Assembly (NCBI GenBank): GCA_964604675.1
Contig: CAZSAT010000016.1
Location: 18,863-82,862 of the forward strand
Source of the DNA: CAZSAT01 sp964604675
GTDB lineage: Bacteria; Myxococcota_A; UBA796; CAJQPC01
Reading direction: 5' to 3'
DNA length: 64,000 bases
The position numbers and the translations under genes are program-made. The notes below the pieces were generated by a model, which was given only the letters and a program-made list of their open reading frames with translations, was not told the origin of the DNA and did no database searches. This document shows, piece after piece, positions 15,710 through 24,770 of the stretch (positions within the stretch are counted from its first letter, which is position 1; each line of letters opens with the position of its first letter).

Positions 15710-17362
15710 CTAGCGGGTGATTCCAGGAATGTCGACGCCGCGCTCGTGCGCGACGTCGATCGCCCGCTCGTAGCCGGCGTCCGCATGACGGAGCACGCCC
15801 ATGGCCGGGTCGCCGAGCAGCACGCGCTCGATGCGCGCGGCCGCGGCGTCGGTGCCGTCCGCCACGATGACCTGGCCGGCGTGGAGCGAGTACCCCATGC
15901 CGACGCCACCGCCGTGGTGGAAGCTGACCCAGCTCGCCCCGTTCACCGCGTTGACCAGGGCGTTCAGGATCGGCCAGTCGGCCACGGCGTCCGTGCCGTC
16001 CTTCATCCCCTCGGTCTCGCGGTTCGGGGAGGCGACGGAGCCGCAGTCGAGGTGGTCGCGTCCGATGACGATCGGTGCGGACACCCTCCCGGTCCGGACC
16101 AGCTCGTTGAACAGCAGGCCGGCCCGGTGGCGCTCTCCGTAGCCGAGCCAGCAGATGCGGCTGGGAAGACCCTGGAACTGGACCTTCTCGCCCGCGAGCA
16201 GGAGCCATCGGGCGAGCGGCTCGTCGTCGGGGAAGAGCTCGAGCAACGCCTGATCGGTGGTGTAGATGTCCTGCGGGTCGCCCGAGAGGGCCACCCACCG
16301 GAACGGTCCCTTGCCTTCGCAGAAGAGCGGTCGGATGTACGCGGGCACGAACCCGGGGAAGTCGAAGGCGTTCTTGCAGCCACCTTCCACCGCTCCGGCG
16401 CGGAGGTTGTTGCCGTAGTCGAAGACGTGGGAGCCCATGCGCTTGAAGGCCAACATCGCTTCGACGTGCACGGCCATGGAACCGTGCGCTGCGCTGGCGT
16501 AGGCCGTCGGGTCCGAGGTGCGGAGCGCGTCCGCAGCGTCGAGGCTCATGCCATGCGGGACGTAGCCGTTCAGCGGATCGTGCGCGGAGGTCTGGTCGGT
16601 GACCAGGTCGGGCACCACGCCGCGTCGGACCAGCTCCGGGTAGAGGTCGGCCGCGTTCGCGACCACGGCGATCGAGCGTGCGGTGCGCGCGGCGAGGCAC
16701 GCCTGGACCCGCTCGAGCGCGGTGTCGAGATCGGGCGCGAGCTCGTCGAGGTAGCCGGTCCCGAGACGCTTCCGGACGCGATCACCGTCGACGTCGCAGC
16801 CCAGGAAGACCGCGCCGTTCATGGTGGCGGCCAGGGGCTGTGCGCCGCCCATGCCGCCAAGTCCAGCCGACAGCACGAGCCGACCTGCGAGATCGCTGTC
16901 GAAGTGCTGGCGCCCGGCCTCGGCGAAGGTCTCGTAGGTACCCTGGAGGATGCCCTGGGTGCCGATGTAGATCCAGGACCCTGCGGTCATCTGGCCGTAC
17001 ATCATCAGGCCCTTGGCCGCGAGCTCGTTGAAGTGCTCCCAGTTGGCCCACCGACCGACCAGGTTGGAGTTCGCGATCAGCACGCGCGGGGCGTCCGCGT
17101 GGGTGCGGAGCACGCCGACGGGCTTGCCGGACTGCACCAGCAGCGTCTCGTCGTCGCCCAGGCCGCGGAGCGTGGCGACGATGTCGTCGAACGCCTGCCA
17201 CGATCGCGCGGCTCGGCCCGTTCCGCCGTACACGACCAGGTCCTCGGGTCGCTCGGCGACGTCGGGGTCCAGGTTGTTCATCAACATGCGGAGCGCAGCT
17301 TCCTGCACCCACCCGCGGCAGCTGAGCTCGGCGCCGTGCGGCGCCCTGACGACCCGCTTCAC
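15710..17362 (-). CDS. hutU: Urocanate hydratase
   Basis: Cytoplasmic NAD-dependent enzyme converting urocanate to imidazolone propionate, the second step of histidine breakdown. 550 residues is the family length. The urocanase signature FQGLPSRICW is present with its conserved cysteine, as are YGGTGRAARSW near the start, GLGGMGGAQPLA in the NAD-binding region and HHGGGVGMGYS near the end. The GTG at 17362 has GGAGGGCGCCC before it. It is 16 bases downstream of the 57-residue ORF that follows rpoZ. No hutH, hutI or hutG is in the window, so the pathway neighbours are elsewhere. Confidence 0.96.
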   Translation of the reverse strand: MKRVVRAPHGAELSCRGWVQEAALRMLMNNLDPDVAERPEDLVVYGGTGRAARSWQAFDDIVATLRGLGDDETLLVQSGKPVGVLRTHADAPRVLIANSNLVGRWANWEHFNELAAKGLMMYGQMTAGSWIYIGTQGILQGTYETFAEAGRQHFDSDLAGRLVLSAGLGGMGGAQPLAATMNGAVFLGCDVDGDRVRKRLGTGYLDELAPDLDTALERVQACLAARTARSIAVVANAADLYPELVRRGVVPDLVTDQTSAHDPLNGYVPHGMSLDAADALRTSDPTAYASAAHGSMAVHVEAMLAFKRMGSHVFDYGNNLRAGAVEGGCKNAFDFPGFVPAYIRPLFCEGKGPFRWVALSGDPQDIYTTDQALLELFPDDEPLARWLLLAGEKVQFQGLPSRICWLGYGERHRAGLLFNELVRTGRVSAPIVIGRDHLDCGSVASPNRETEGMKDGTDAVADWPILNALVNAVNGASWVSFHHGGGVGMGYSLHAGQVIVADGTDAAAARIERVLLGDPAMGVLRHADAGYERAIDVAHERGVDIPGITR

Positions 17363-17378
17363 GGGCGCCCTCCGGGCT

Positions 17379-17552
17379 TCAGTTGGCTTCGGAGGCCTCG
17401 GAGGCGCTCATCTCGGCCGCGCAGTCCTCGGCGTTCTCGGCGTCGTCAGGCAGCTCGGCCAGGAAGGCGTCGAGCTCGGCCTGGGTGAGCTTGCCGTCGC
17501 GCAGGCGCCGCTGACGGATGCGCGTGTCGAAGCGGGGGTCGGTGTGGCTCAT
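17379..17552 (-). CDS. Conserved-looking small acidic protein downstream of rpoZ
   Basis: 57 residues, starting MSHTDPRFDTRIRQRRLRDG and ending in an acidic Ala/Ser/Glu tail. The pattern DPR...LRDGKLTQAELDAFLAELPDDAE looks like a short helical hairpin with Thr-Gln-Ala-Glu-Leu as a helix cap. It has one cysteine (EDCAAE). The ATG lies two bases after the rpoZ stop, so it is almost certainly cotranslated with rpoZ. I recall short proteins with a DPR...L-R-x-G-x-L-T pattern in deltaproteobacteria but cannot name a family or function. Third-position GC is high, as in neighbouring genes. Confidence 0.65.
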   Translation of the reverse strand: MSHTDPRFDTRIRQRRLRDGKLTQAELDAFLAELPDDAENAEDCAAEMSASEASEAN

Positions 17553-17554
17553 GA

Positions 17555-17848
17555 TCACGCCTCGGGCGGGAGTTCGTCGGTGAACGCGTTGTCCGCGCCG
17601 TCTTCGTGCGGGAAGAGCTGACCGTCGACGAACTCGTTCTCGTCGAAGTCACTCAGGTCGGCCTGCACGGCCCCTGCGGCGATCTCGCGCAGCGAGAGCA
17701 CGATCTCCTTGTTCTTCGCGACGACGTCGTCCTCGAGCAGCGGCGTGGCGCCCTTGAGGAGCTGCTTCGTGCGCTCTGCTGCAACGAGGACCAGGGAGAA
17801 GCGGTTCGGAACCTGCTCCAGGCAGTCTTCGACCGTGATGCGAGCCAT
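17555..17848 (-). CDS. rpoZ: DNA-directed RNA polymerase omega subunit
   Basis: 97 residues. It begins MARITVEDCLEQVPNRFSLV, a near-consensus omega start, with AAERTKQL, then NKEIVLSLREIAAG, the helix that packs on the beta' subunit. The acidic C-terminal tail is normal for the family. It assists polymerase assembly and, in many proteobacteria, forms part of the ppGpp site. The ATG at 17848 has GGAGGCCCCCC upstream. It lies 42 bases after a conserved hypothetical gene and is followed by the 57-residue ORF and hutU. The more usual neighbours gmk and spoT are absent. Confidence 0.94.
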   Translation of the reverse strand: MARITVEDCLEQVPNRFSLVLVAAERTKQLLKGATPLLEDDVVAKNKEIVLSLREIAAGAVQADLSDFDENEFVDGQLFPHEDGADNAFTDELPPEA

Positions 17849-17890
17849 GGGGGGCCTCCGGGCGTACGGCGCGGGATGTACCGCGGTGCG

Positions 17891-18460
17891 CTACGCGGCG
17901 CCACCCCCCGCTGCCAGGATCCCGAGGCGGGCGAGGCGTCGAGCGGCGTAGGGACTCCGCGTCTTCTGCCACAGTTCGTAGAGGCGCAGCACGTCGCGGT
18001 CCTTCGGCTCGTCGTCGCCGTCGGACACTTCGGCGACGACGCCGACGCACTCGCCGAAGCGCCGGGCCAGCTCCCCGAAGAGCTCGGTCCAGTCCCGGAG
18101 GGGGCTCACGCTGGCCAGGCCGGACACGCGGTCGTAGGCCGCCTCGCCCATGTCGGTGTAGTAGGAGAGGCCCACGGCACGCCGCTCGAGGCTCTCGGAG
18201 AACCACCCGGCCACGAACAGGGCGCGATCGCCGAGCTTCCGGTACATCGACAACGCCTCGCCCCGCCCGCTCTGGGCGGCCTGCATGTGCAGCTCCGCCA
18301 GGGTGACGTCGGCTTCGAAGTGCGTCTCCGCCTTGGCGCTGCGCACCAACAGCTGGGTGAGGTAGCCGCGCCCTTCGTCGGACAGGACGACCCCTTGGTT
18401 GGCGAGAGCGCTGGTCAAGCGCCCTTCGAAGTAGACCTCGAGCTCTTCATGCTGCTGCAT
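17891..18460 (-). CDS. Conserved hypothetical protein
   Basis: 189 residues, predicted all-helical and cytoplasmic, without signal peptide or membrane segment. A central stretch (KLGDRALFVAGWFSESLER, then VGLSYYTDMGEAAYDRVS) matches my memory of a proteobacterial hypothetical family with the pattern LGD-x2-LF-x-x-G-x-F...YY-x-x-MG-x-x-AY, whose function is unknown. The ATG at 18460 follows AGGAGGCGTG; the frame runs further upstream but without family similarity. It is the first gene of the rpoZ-hutU operon and is divergent from groES, sharing the 146-base intergenic region with it. Confidence 0.75.
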   Translation of the reverse strand: MQQHEELEVYFEGRLTSALANQGVVLSDEGRGYLTQLLVRSAKAETHFEADVTLAELHMQAAQSGRGEALSMYRKLGDRALFVAGWFSESLERRAVGLSYYTDMGEAAYDRVSGLASVSPLRDWTELFGELARRFGECVGVVAEVSDGDDEPKDRDVLRLYELWQKTRSPYAARRLARLGILAAGGGAA

Positions 18461-18491
18461 CACGCCTCCTCGACTATTTGCCTCCGCCCAC

Positions 18492-18519
18492 TTGACGGGC
18501 ATTGCGGTGTGGATACGGT
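18492..18519 (+). promoter_or_regulatory. Possible sigma-70 type promoter of groES-groEL
   Basis: TTGACG at 18492-18497 is a five-of-six match to the -35 consensus. A 16-base spacer leads to TACGGT (18514-18519), a weak -10 match. Transcription would start near 18526, immediately before the tandem TTCnnGAA elements. No other convincing promoter is seen in the 146-base region. The call rests only on these matches. Confidence 0.35.
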
Positions 18520-18527
18520 TGCGACCC

Positions 18528-18550
18528 TTCGAGAACCGACCTTCTAGAAC
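18528..18550 (+). promoter_or_regulatory. Tandem TTCnnGAA elements upstream of groES
   Basis: Two near-identical copies, TTCGAGAAC at 18528-18536 and TTCTAGAAC at 18542-18550, each followed by CG or CCG and repeating with a 14-base period. The second contains the perfect palindrome TTCTAGAA. The CIRCE element (TTAGCACTC-n9-GAGTGCTAA) that HrcA binds at many groE operons is absent. Their position just after the predicted transcription start suits a repressor operator, which is inference. Confidence 0.4.
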
Positions 18551-18606
18551 CGCGGTCACGGCTGCGGCCTTCCCCCGGTTCGGCACCCACACTGAGAGAT
18601 TGAGCC

Positions 18607-18897
<291 letters not shown>

Positions 18898-18955
18898 CTC
18901 AGCCGGCTCTGCCGCAACAACACCACTTTCCCAAGCATACACGGAGGGCCTCACC

Positions 18956-20563
<1,608 letters not shown>

Positions 20564-20583
20564 GTCGACCGGTCTCGGCCCGG

Positions 20584-20613
20584 AGCCCCGCCCCGCTCGT
20601 CGGTGGCGGGGCT
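20584..20613. terminator. Hairpin between groEL and the convergent gene
   Basis: AGCCCCGCC (20584-20592) pairs perfectly with GGCGGGGCT (20605-20613) across a 12-base loop, between the groEL stop (20563) and the convergent stop at 20628. There is no clear U run on either strand, so it may act as a weak or Rho-assisted terminator in both directions. Confidence 0.6.
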
Positions 20614-20627
20614 TCGTCGCTCTGGGG

Positions 20628-21137
20628 TCAGTCGCTGAAGGGGTACACCCGGACGCCCAGGGCCGCGTCGACCGTGAACACGGTGGCCGGGTAGAGCGCC
20701 ACGCCGGGCACGACCTCCAGGAAGGCATCGAGGGGCAGGGGATCCTCGCCGTACACGAAGCTGATGCCGATCGGAATGCGCACGCCGAGGGCGGAGCCGT
20801 CGCCCAGACGGAGCCTCCCACCGATGCCGAGGTAGAGCGGGAACGCCAGCTCAGGCCACTCGGGGTCGGTGAGCTGGTAGTACTCCACCAGGTAGTCGCC
20901 GTGGACGTGGAGCTGGTCGTTCAGAGCGCTCCAGGCCACGCCCCCGGCGAGGTAGCTCTCCTGGCCGCCCACGCGCCTGGACGCCGACAGCCCTGCCGTC
21001 GGCTCGCCGACGAAGATGCCCACGCCGATCCCCTCCGGGTGGAGCGCCTCGTCGTAGGTGATGGGCCGGTCGTCGCTCTTGATCTCGAGCATCCGGTCGC
21101 CGGCGTGGGCGAGCACACCGAGGATCAAGAGCGGCAT
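20628..21137 (-). CDS. Predicted outer-membrane beta-barrel protein
   Basis: 169 residues with a short signal peptide (MPLLILGVLAHA) and alternating hydrophobic strands such as YLGIGGRLRLGDGSALGVRI and VFTVDAALGVRVYPF, ending in a terminal aromatic plus two residues, as small barrels often do. The strand pattern recalls DUF3996-type small barrels, but that call is tentative. ATG at 21137 follows GGAGGCCGG. It lies 18 bases downstream of the TPR gene on the same strand, so the two may be cotranscribed. Role unknown. Confidence 0.65.
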   Translation of the reverse strand: MPLLILGVLAHAGDRMLEIKSDDRPITYDEALHPEGIGVGIFVGEPTAGLSASRRVGGQESYLAGGVAWSALNDQLHVHGDYLVEYYQLTDPEWPELAFPLYLGIGGRLRLGDGSALGVRIPIGISFVYGEDPLPLDAFLEVVPGVALYPATVFTVDAALGVRVYPFSD

Positions 21138-21155
21138 CCGGCCTCCTGTCAGATG

Positions 21156-21761
21156 CTATCGCGCTTCCCAGGTCCGGAGTACGTCCTCGTTGCCGTACAC
21201 GGTGGCCAGACGCCGCAGCACGCCGGCGAGGTCCGGGGTGTCCAGGAACGCCGCCCAGGTCGGGTCGGCCTCCACGACGCGGAACGAGAAGCCGCGGTGC
21301 AGGGCCTCCTTCAGCCAGCGCTCGAAGTCGTTGGCATCGCCACTCCGCCCAGCCAGCTCCGCCAGTCGAAACGGGCCGGCCCACCCCCGGGGGTGCTCCG
21401 CGGTGAGATCCGAGGCCCGCGTGAAGGCTGCGTGGGCTTGCGGGGTGTCGCCGCGAGCGAGCAGCACCTCGCCCAGGTCGTACCAGGCATGTCCGAGATC
21501 GGGTGAGAGGGCCACGGAGGCCTGCAGGGCGTCGAAGGCTTCGTCCTGTCGGCCCATGAGCCGTAGCACCAGGCCCTCCTCGTAGGCGAGGCGGCCATCG
21601 TCGGTGACCTGATCGCGGAAGGTGCGCACCAGCTCGAGGGCCGGCTCCAACGCCTGGTCGGCGATGAGGGCGTCGGCTTGGGCCTCGACCGAGGCGAGCA
21701 CCGCCTCGCGGTAGTCCGGCGCTGGCAGCTCGGCGAGTGCCACCGCCCACAGGAGTGTCAT
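21156..21761 (-). CDS. TPR-repeat protein
   Basis: 201 residues starting with a short hydrophobic stretch (MTLLWAVALAELPAP) that may be a signal peptide. Helical repeats at about 35-140 have TPR spacing (GHAWYDLGEVLLARGDTPQA is the clearest unit). The last 60 residues (FERWLKEALHRGFSFR... DPTWAAFLDTPDLAGVLRRL) look like a helical cap seen in TPR proteins that end with a peptide-binding groove. The ATG at 21761 is eight bases after the stop of the M36 protease gene, so this gene is likely translated from the same message. Confidence 0.75.
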   Translation of the reverse strand: MTLLWAVALAELPAPDYREAVLASVEAQADALIADQALEPALELVRTFRDQVTDDGRLAYEEGLVLRLMGRQDEAFDALQASVALSPDLGHAWYDLGEVLLARGDTPQAHAAFTRASDLTAEHPRGWAGPFRLAELAGRSGDANDFERWLKEALHRGFSFRVVEADPTWAAFLDTPDLAGVLRRLATVYGNEDVLRTWEAR

Positions 21762-21768
21762 GCGCCCA

Positions 21769-24606
21769 TCATGCCCGACGGCGCCGGAGCCCGACCAGCC
21801 CGAGCAGGCCGAGGGCCCACGGAACGACGCCGGCCGGGCTGTCGTTGGTCGTCGCGCATCCACAGGCCGCGCCGGTGATGTCCATGGTGCTGCCGGTGGC
21901 GCCGTCCACGTCGTCGCCCTGGGGCGTGTCGGTGGGCTCTTCGTCCGCTGGGGTGTCGTCGCCCGGGTCCTCGTCCTGTTGGTCTTCGGGCTCGTCCTCG
22001 ACCACGCCGGCGTCGAAGCCATAGACGCACACGTCGTCGATGTTCCAGCCGCCGAATTCGAGGCCGGCGTCGCTCAGGATCTCCCAGCTGATCACGATCT
22101 GACCATCGCCGTCGACGTCTGCCACCTCCACGGTGTGCAAGGCCCACTGCTCGTCCAGGGTGTGGTCTTCGTGGTCGTCACCCAGGTCGCCTGCGGAGGC
22201 ATGGTTCGTCCAGACCACCTCGCCGTCGACCAGCAGCCGTGCCTCGTCGAAGTAGCCGTCCTCCACGCCGAGCCAGCGGCGGAACTGCAGGAGGAGCGTG
22301 TCGCTGGTGGCGTCGCTCACGTCGATCACGGCGGAGCTGAGCTGGTTGTGCTTGTCGGGCTGGTACTCGCCGTTCCAGTTCGACTCGACACCGAGGTCGT
22401 TGCCCCAGATGTTGTTGCCGGACCAGGCGTGATCGGGGTCGGTCGACTTGCCGGCAGGCGTGCCGTGGTGCCAGTCGTCCGCCCCCTCGCTCCAGTCGCC
22501 TTCGAGGAGCTCGTGGTCGTACTCCCCGTCGTTGTCTTCGAAGTCGTCGCAGTGGAGCTCGACGAGGTCGCTGCCGACGTAGAAGGTGAAGGGCGCGATG
22601 TCGCCGTGGGCGGGGGCGTAGTGCTGGCCGTCGAGGCTGTCGACCTCCAGGTAGTACTGGACGATGGTGCCCTGTGCCTGGCCGGGAATGAGGGCCTCGA
22701 AGTTCGTCTCGTCGAGCGGATCGATGGCCACCGACTCCCAGGTCACACCGTCGTCGATGCTCCAGAAGAGCGTCGAGCTCACGGTGTCGTCCTCGCCGTC
22801 GGCGCAGTCGGGTGCGTCGCTGCTCCAGCTCAGCGCGACGGTGATGTCATCGGCAGCGGGCTGGTTCTCGACCGTGGTGTGGGCCAGGGAGAAGGCGCCC
22901 GTCGAGTCGTTCGGGCCCAGACCGTGGCGCGCGAAGGCCTCGTAGATCGCGCACTGGTTGGGTGTGCCGTTGCCCAGGTCGCCGTCGTCGTCGTCGGCGG
23001 CCACGAAGGCGTCGTAGCTGCCGGGAACGTCAGGCCCGCCCTTGAGCGCTGCGGCGAAGAGCGCCGACGTGGTCTCCCAGGCCTCCTCCTCCGAGAGCCC
23101 GGAGGTGGTCTGGAGGGTCTCGATGAGGTCCCAGACCGCGCCACCGAAGATCAGGCCGTCGCTGTGCACCTCGCCCGTCCAGTCGTCGGGGTAGACGCGG
23201 TCGCTCGCCACCTCGCGGATGCCGCTGCCGTTGACGTAGAAGCCCGGCGCGATGGTGCTGTCGCCGGTCAAGAGGAAGCTGACCGTGTCGCCGGCGCCTT
23301 CGCCGACCGAGCCGTCGATGGTGCCGGAGATCCGGCTGTCGTAGTGGAAGCCGTGTCCCCACTCGTGGTAGTTCACGTCGGCGAGTCGGCCGGTGTTGTT
23401 GCAGCTCCCTCCCGACTTGTAGAAGTTGACCGAGTTGCCGTCGTAGTACGCGTTGCAGCTCGAGTTCAGGTTCACGTTCGAGGTCACGGGAAGGTCGGCG
23501 AGGTCGGTGACCTCGGGGGCGAAGACCATCAGCCAGTCCCAGACGTCGTGCAGGAAGACGTAGGAGTCGATCTCCGCCATGGTGGCGTCCTCGTCGGTCC
23601 AGGTGTAGGTCTCGCCGTCGTACAGGGCCGCGCTGGCGTCGTCGCCATCACCGTTGTTCACCTGCACGTGTGCACCGCGCAGCTGGGTCGCGTAGCCGTC
23701 TTCCTCGTCCTCCACCGTCCAGGCGCCCAGCTCGTCGGTCTGGGTGATGGTCGCCGCACTGAAGACATTGGCGTAGCGCACCGGTGAGGTGACCAGGTCC
23801 CCGCTGGGCCACCGCAGGTCGTGGGTGGCCTGGATCTCCCCCGACGCGAAGCGGATGTCGTTGTGGAAGCTGAGCAGGTCGCCGTTGTGCGCGTCGACGT
23901 AGGAGACCCAGCGCCCCAAGGGATCCGCCGACTCGGTGGTGGTCTCCCAGGCGAGCTCGTAGGTGAGCAGGCCGCCCTGCTGGAGCGGCAGCACCACCAG
24001 GCGCGCCTCCAGGATGTCGTGGGCTCCCTCGAACGCCGGTCCCTGGGAGATGGCCTCCTCGATGGCGGTCTCCGCGCCGAGCTCGGGCGAGGTCCCCAGC
24101 TCGCTGGCCGCGGGGTGGGTCTCCATGCGGAGGTGGATGAGGCGCCCCCTCTTGATCGTGGCGTTCACCCCGCTTCGCACCATCGGGACGCCGTCCACCA
24201 GGCGCTCCAGCTGCACGTGCCAGGTGTCCGAGTGCTCGACGTAGCCGGCAGCGGACAGCGCCAGTTCGTCGTCGTCGAGGCCGGTGAGCTCGGGGTGGGC
24301 GCGCAGCAGTTCGAGCAGCGCCAGCGCGACGTCGTCGGCGCTCTCCAGTGCGCCGAGCTCGATCCCAGGGCCCCAGGCCCTGTGGGCCATGCCGGTCTTC
24401 TCGTCGAAGCGCGCCTTCCAACCTTCACCGGCGCCTTCGGTCCATTGCGTCCAGCCCTCGCTCTGCGCGAGGCGCGCCTGGCGATCCGGCCAGTAGCGGT
24501 AGAGGCGGGCCGGTTCCGACCCGAGGATCGCGGCGTCCTGCTGTGGCGCGAAGGCCAGTGCGGGCGAGGCGAGGGGACCGAACAGCATGGCGAGACATGG
24601 CGACAT
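21769..24606 (-). CDS. Secreted M36 (fungalysin-type) metalloprotease with MYXO-CTERM-like tail
   Basis: 945 residues. Signal peptide (1-19), an FTP-like inhibitory propeptide (about 80-270), then the M36 catalytic domain with HEWGHGFHYD (His414, Glu415, His418 binding and activating zinc) and the third ligand Glu436 in SVGEGAGD. A large beta-rich C-terminal region (about 590-900) follows, with SDxLLLQFRRWLGVEDGYFD, typical of MAM/jelly-roll type adhesion modules. The end is a Cys pair (ACGCATT), a hydrophobic helix and RRRRA, a MYXO-CTERM-like sorting tail. Probably a surface or released degradative protease. ATG at 24606 has GGAG eight bases upstream. Confidence 0.9.
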   Translation of the reverse strand: MSPCLAMLFGPLASPALAFAPQQDAAILGSEPARLYRYWPDRQARLAQSEGWTQWTEGAGEGWKARFDEKTGMAHRAWGPGIELGALESADDVALALLELLRAHPELTGLDDDELALSAAGYVEHSDTWHVQLERLVDGVPMVRSGVNATIKRGRLIHLRMETHPAASELGTSPELGAETAIEEAISQGPAFEGAHDILEARLVVLPLQQGGLLTYELAWETTTESADPLGRWVSYVDAHNGDLLSFHNDIRFASGEIQATHDLRWPSGDLVTSPVRYANVFSAATITQTDELGAWTVEDEEDGYATQLRGAHVQVNNGDGDDASAALYDGETYTWTDEDATMAEIDSYVFLHDVWDWLMVFAPEVTDLADLPVTSNVNLNSSCNAYYDGNSVNFYKSGGSCNNTGRLADVNYHEWGHGFHYDSRISGTIDGSVGEGAGDTVSFLLTGDSTIAPGFYVNGSGIREVASDRVYPDDWTGEVHSDGLIFGGAVWDLIETLQTTSGLSEEEAWETTSALFAAALKGGPDVPGSYDAFVAADDDDGDLGNGTPNQCAIYEAFARHGLGPNDSTGAFSLAHTTVENQPAADDITVALSWSSDAPDCADGEDDTVSSTLFWSIDDGVTWESVAIDPLDETNFEALIPGQAQGTIVQYYLEVDSLDGQHYAPAHGDIAPFTFYVGSDLVELHCDDFEDNDGEYDHELLEGDWSEGADDWHHGTPAGKSTDPDHAWSGNNIWGNDLGVESNWNGEYQPDKHNQLSSAVIDVSDATSDTLLLQFRRWLGVEDGYFDEARLLVDGEVVWTNHASAGDLGDDHEDHTLDEQWALHTVEVADVDGDGQIVISWEILSDAGLEFGGWNIDDVCVYGFDAGVVEDEPEDQQDEDPGDDTPADEEPTDTPQGDDVDGATGSTMDITGAACGCATTNDSPAGVVPWALGLLGLVGLRRRRA

Positions 24607-24770
24607 CAGGGAGGCTCCGACCGGGGTGGCACCAAGGTGTCGGTCGGGATGGTCGACCACAAGGTGGGGAGCGCGGAAACACATTTCCTAGACAGCCGAT
24701 GAACATGGTCTGGACAACCGCTGCACCGCAGCACCCGTCGGCCGCCGCGGGACTTCGATAGGATGCTCCC

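Noticed and set aside
18461..18606. CIRCE element before groES
   Set aside because: No TTAGCACTC/GAGTGCTAA arm is present in the 146 bases, even with two mismatches.
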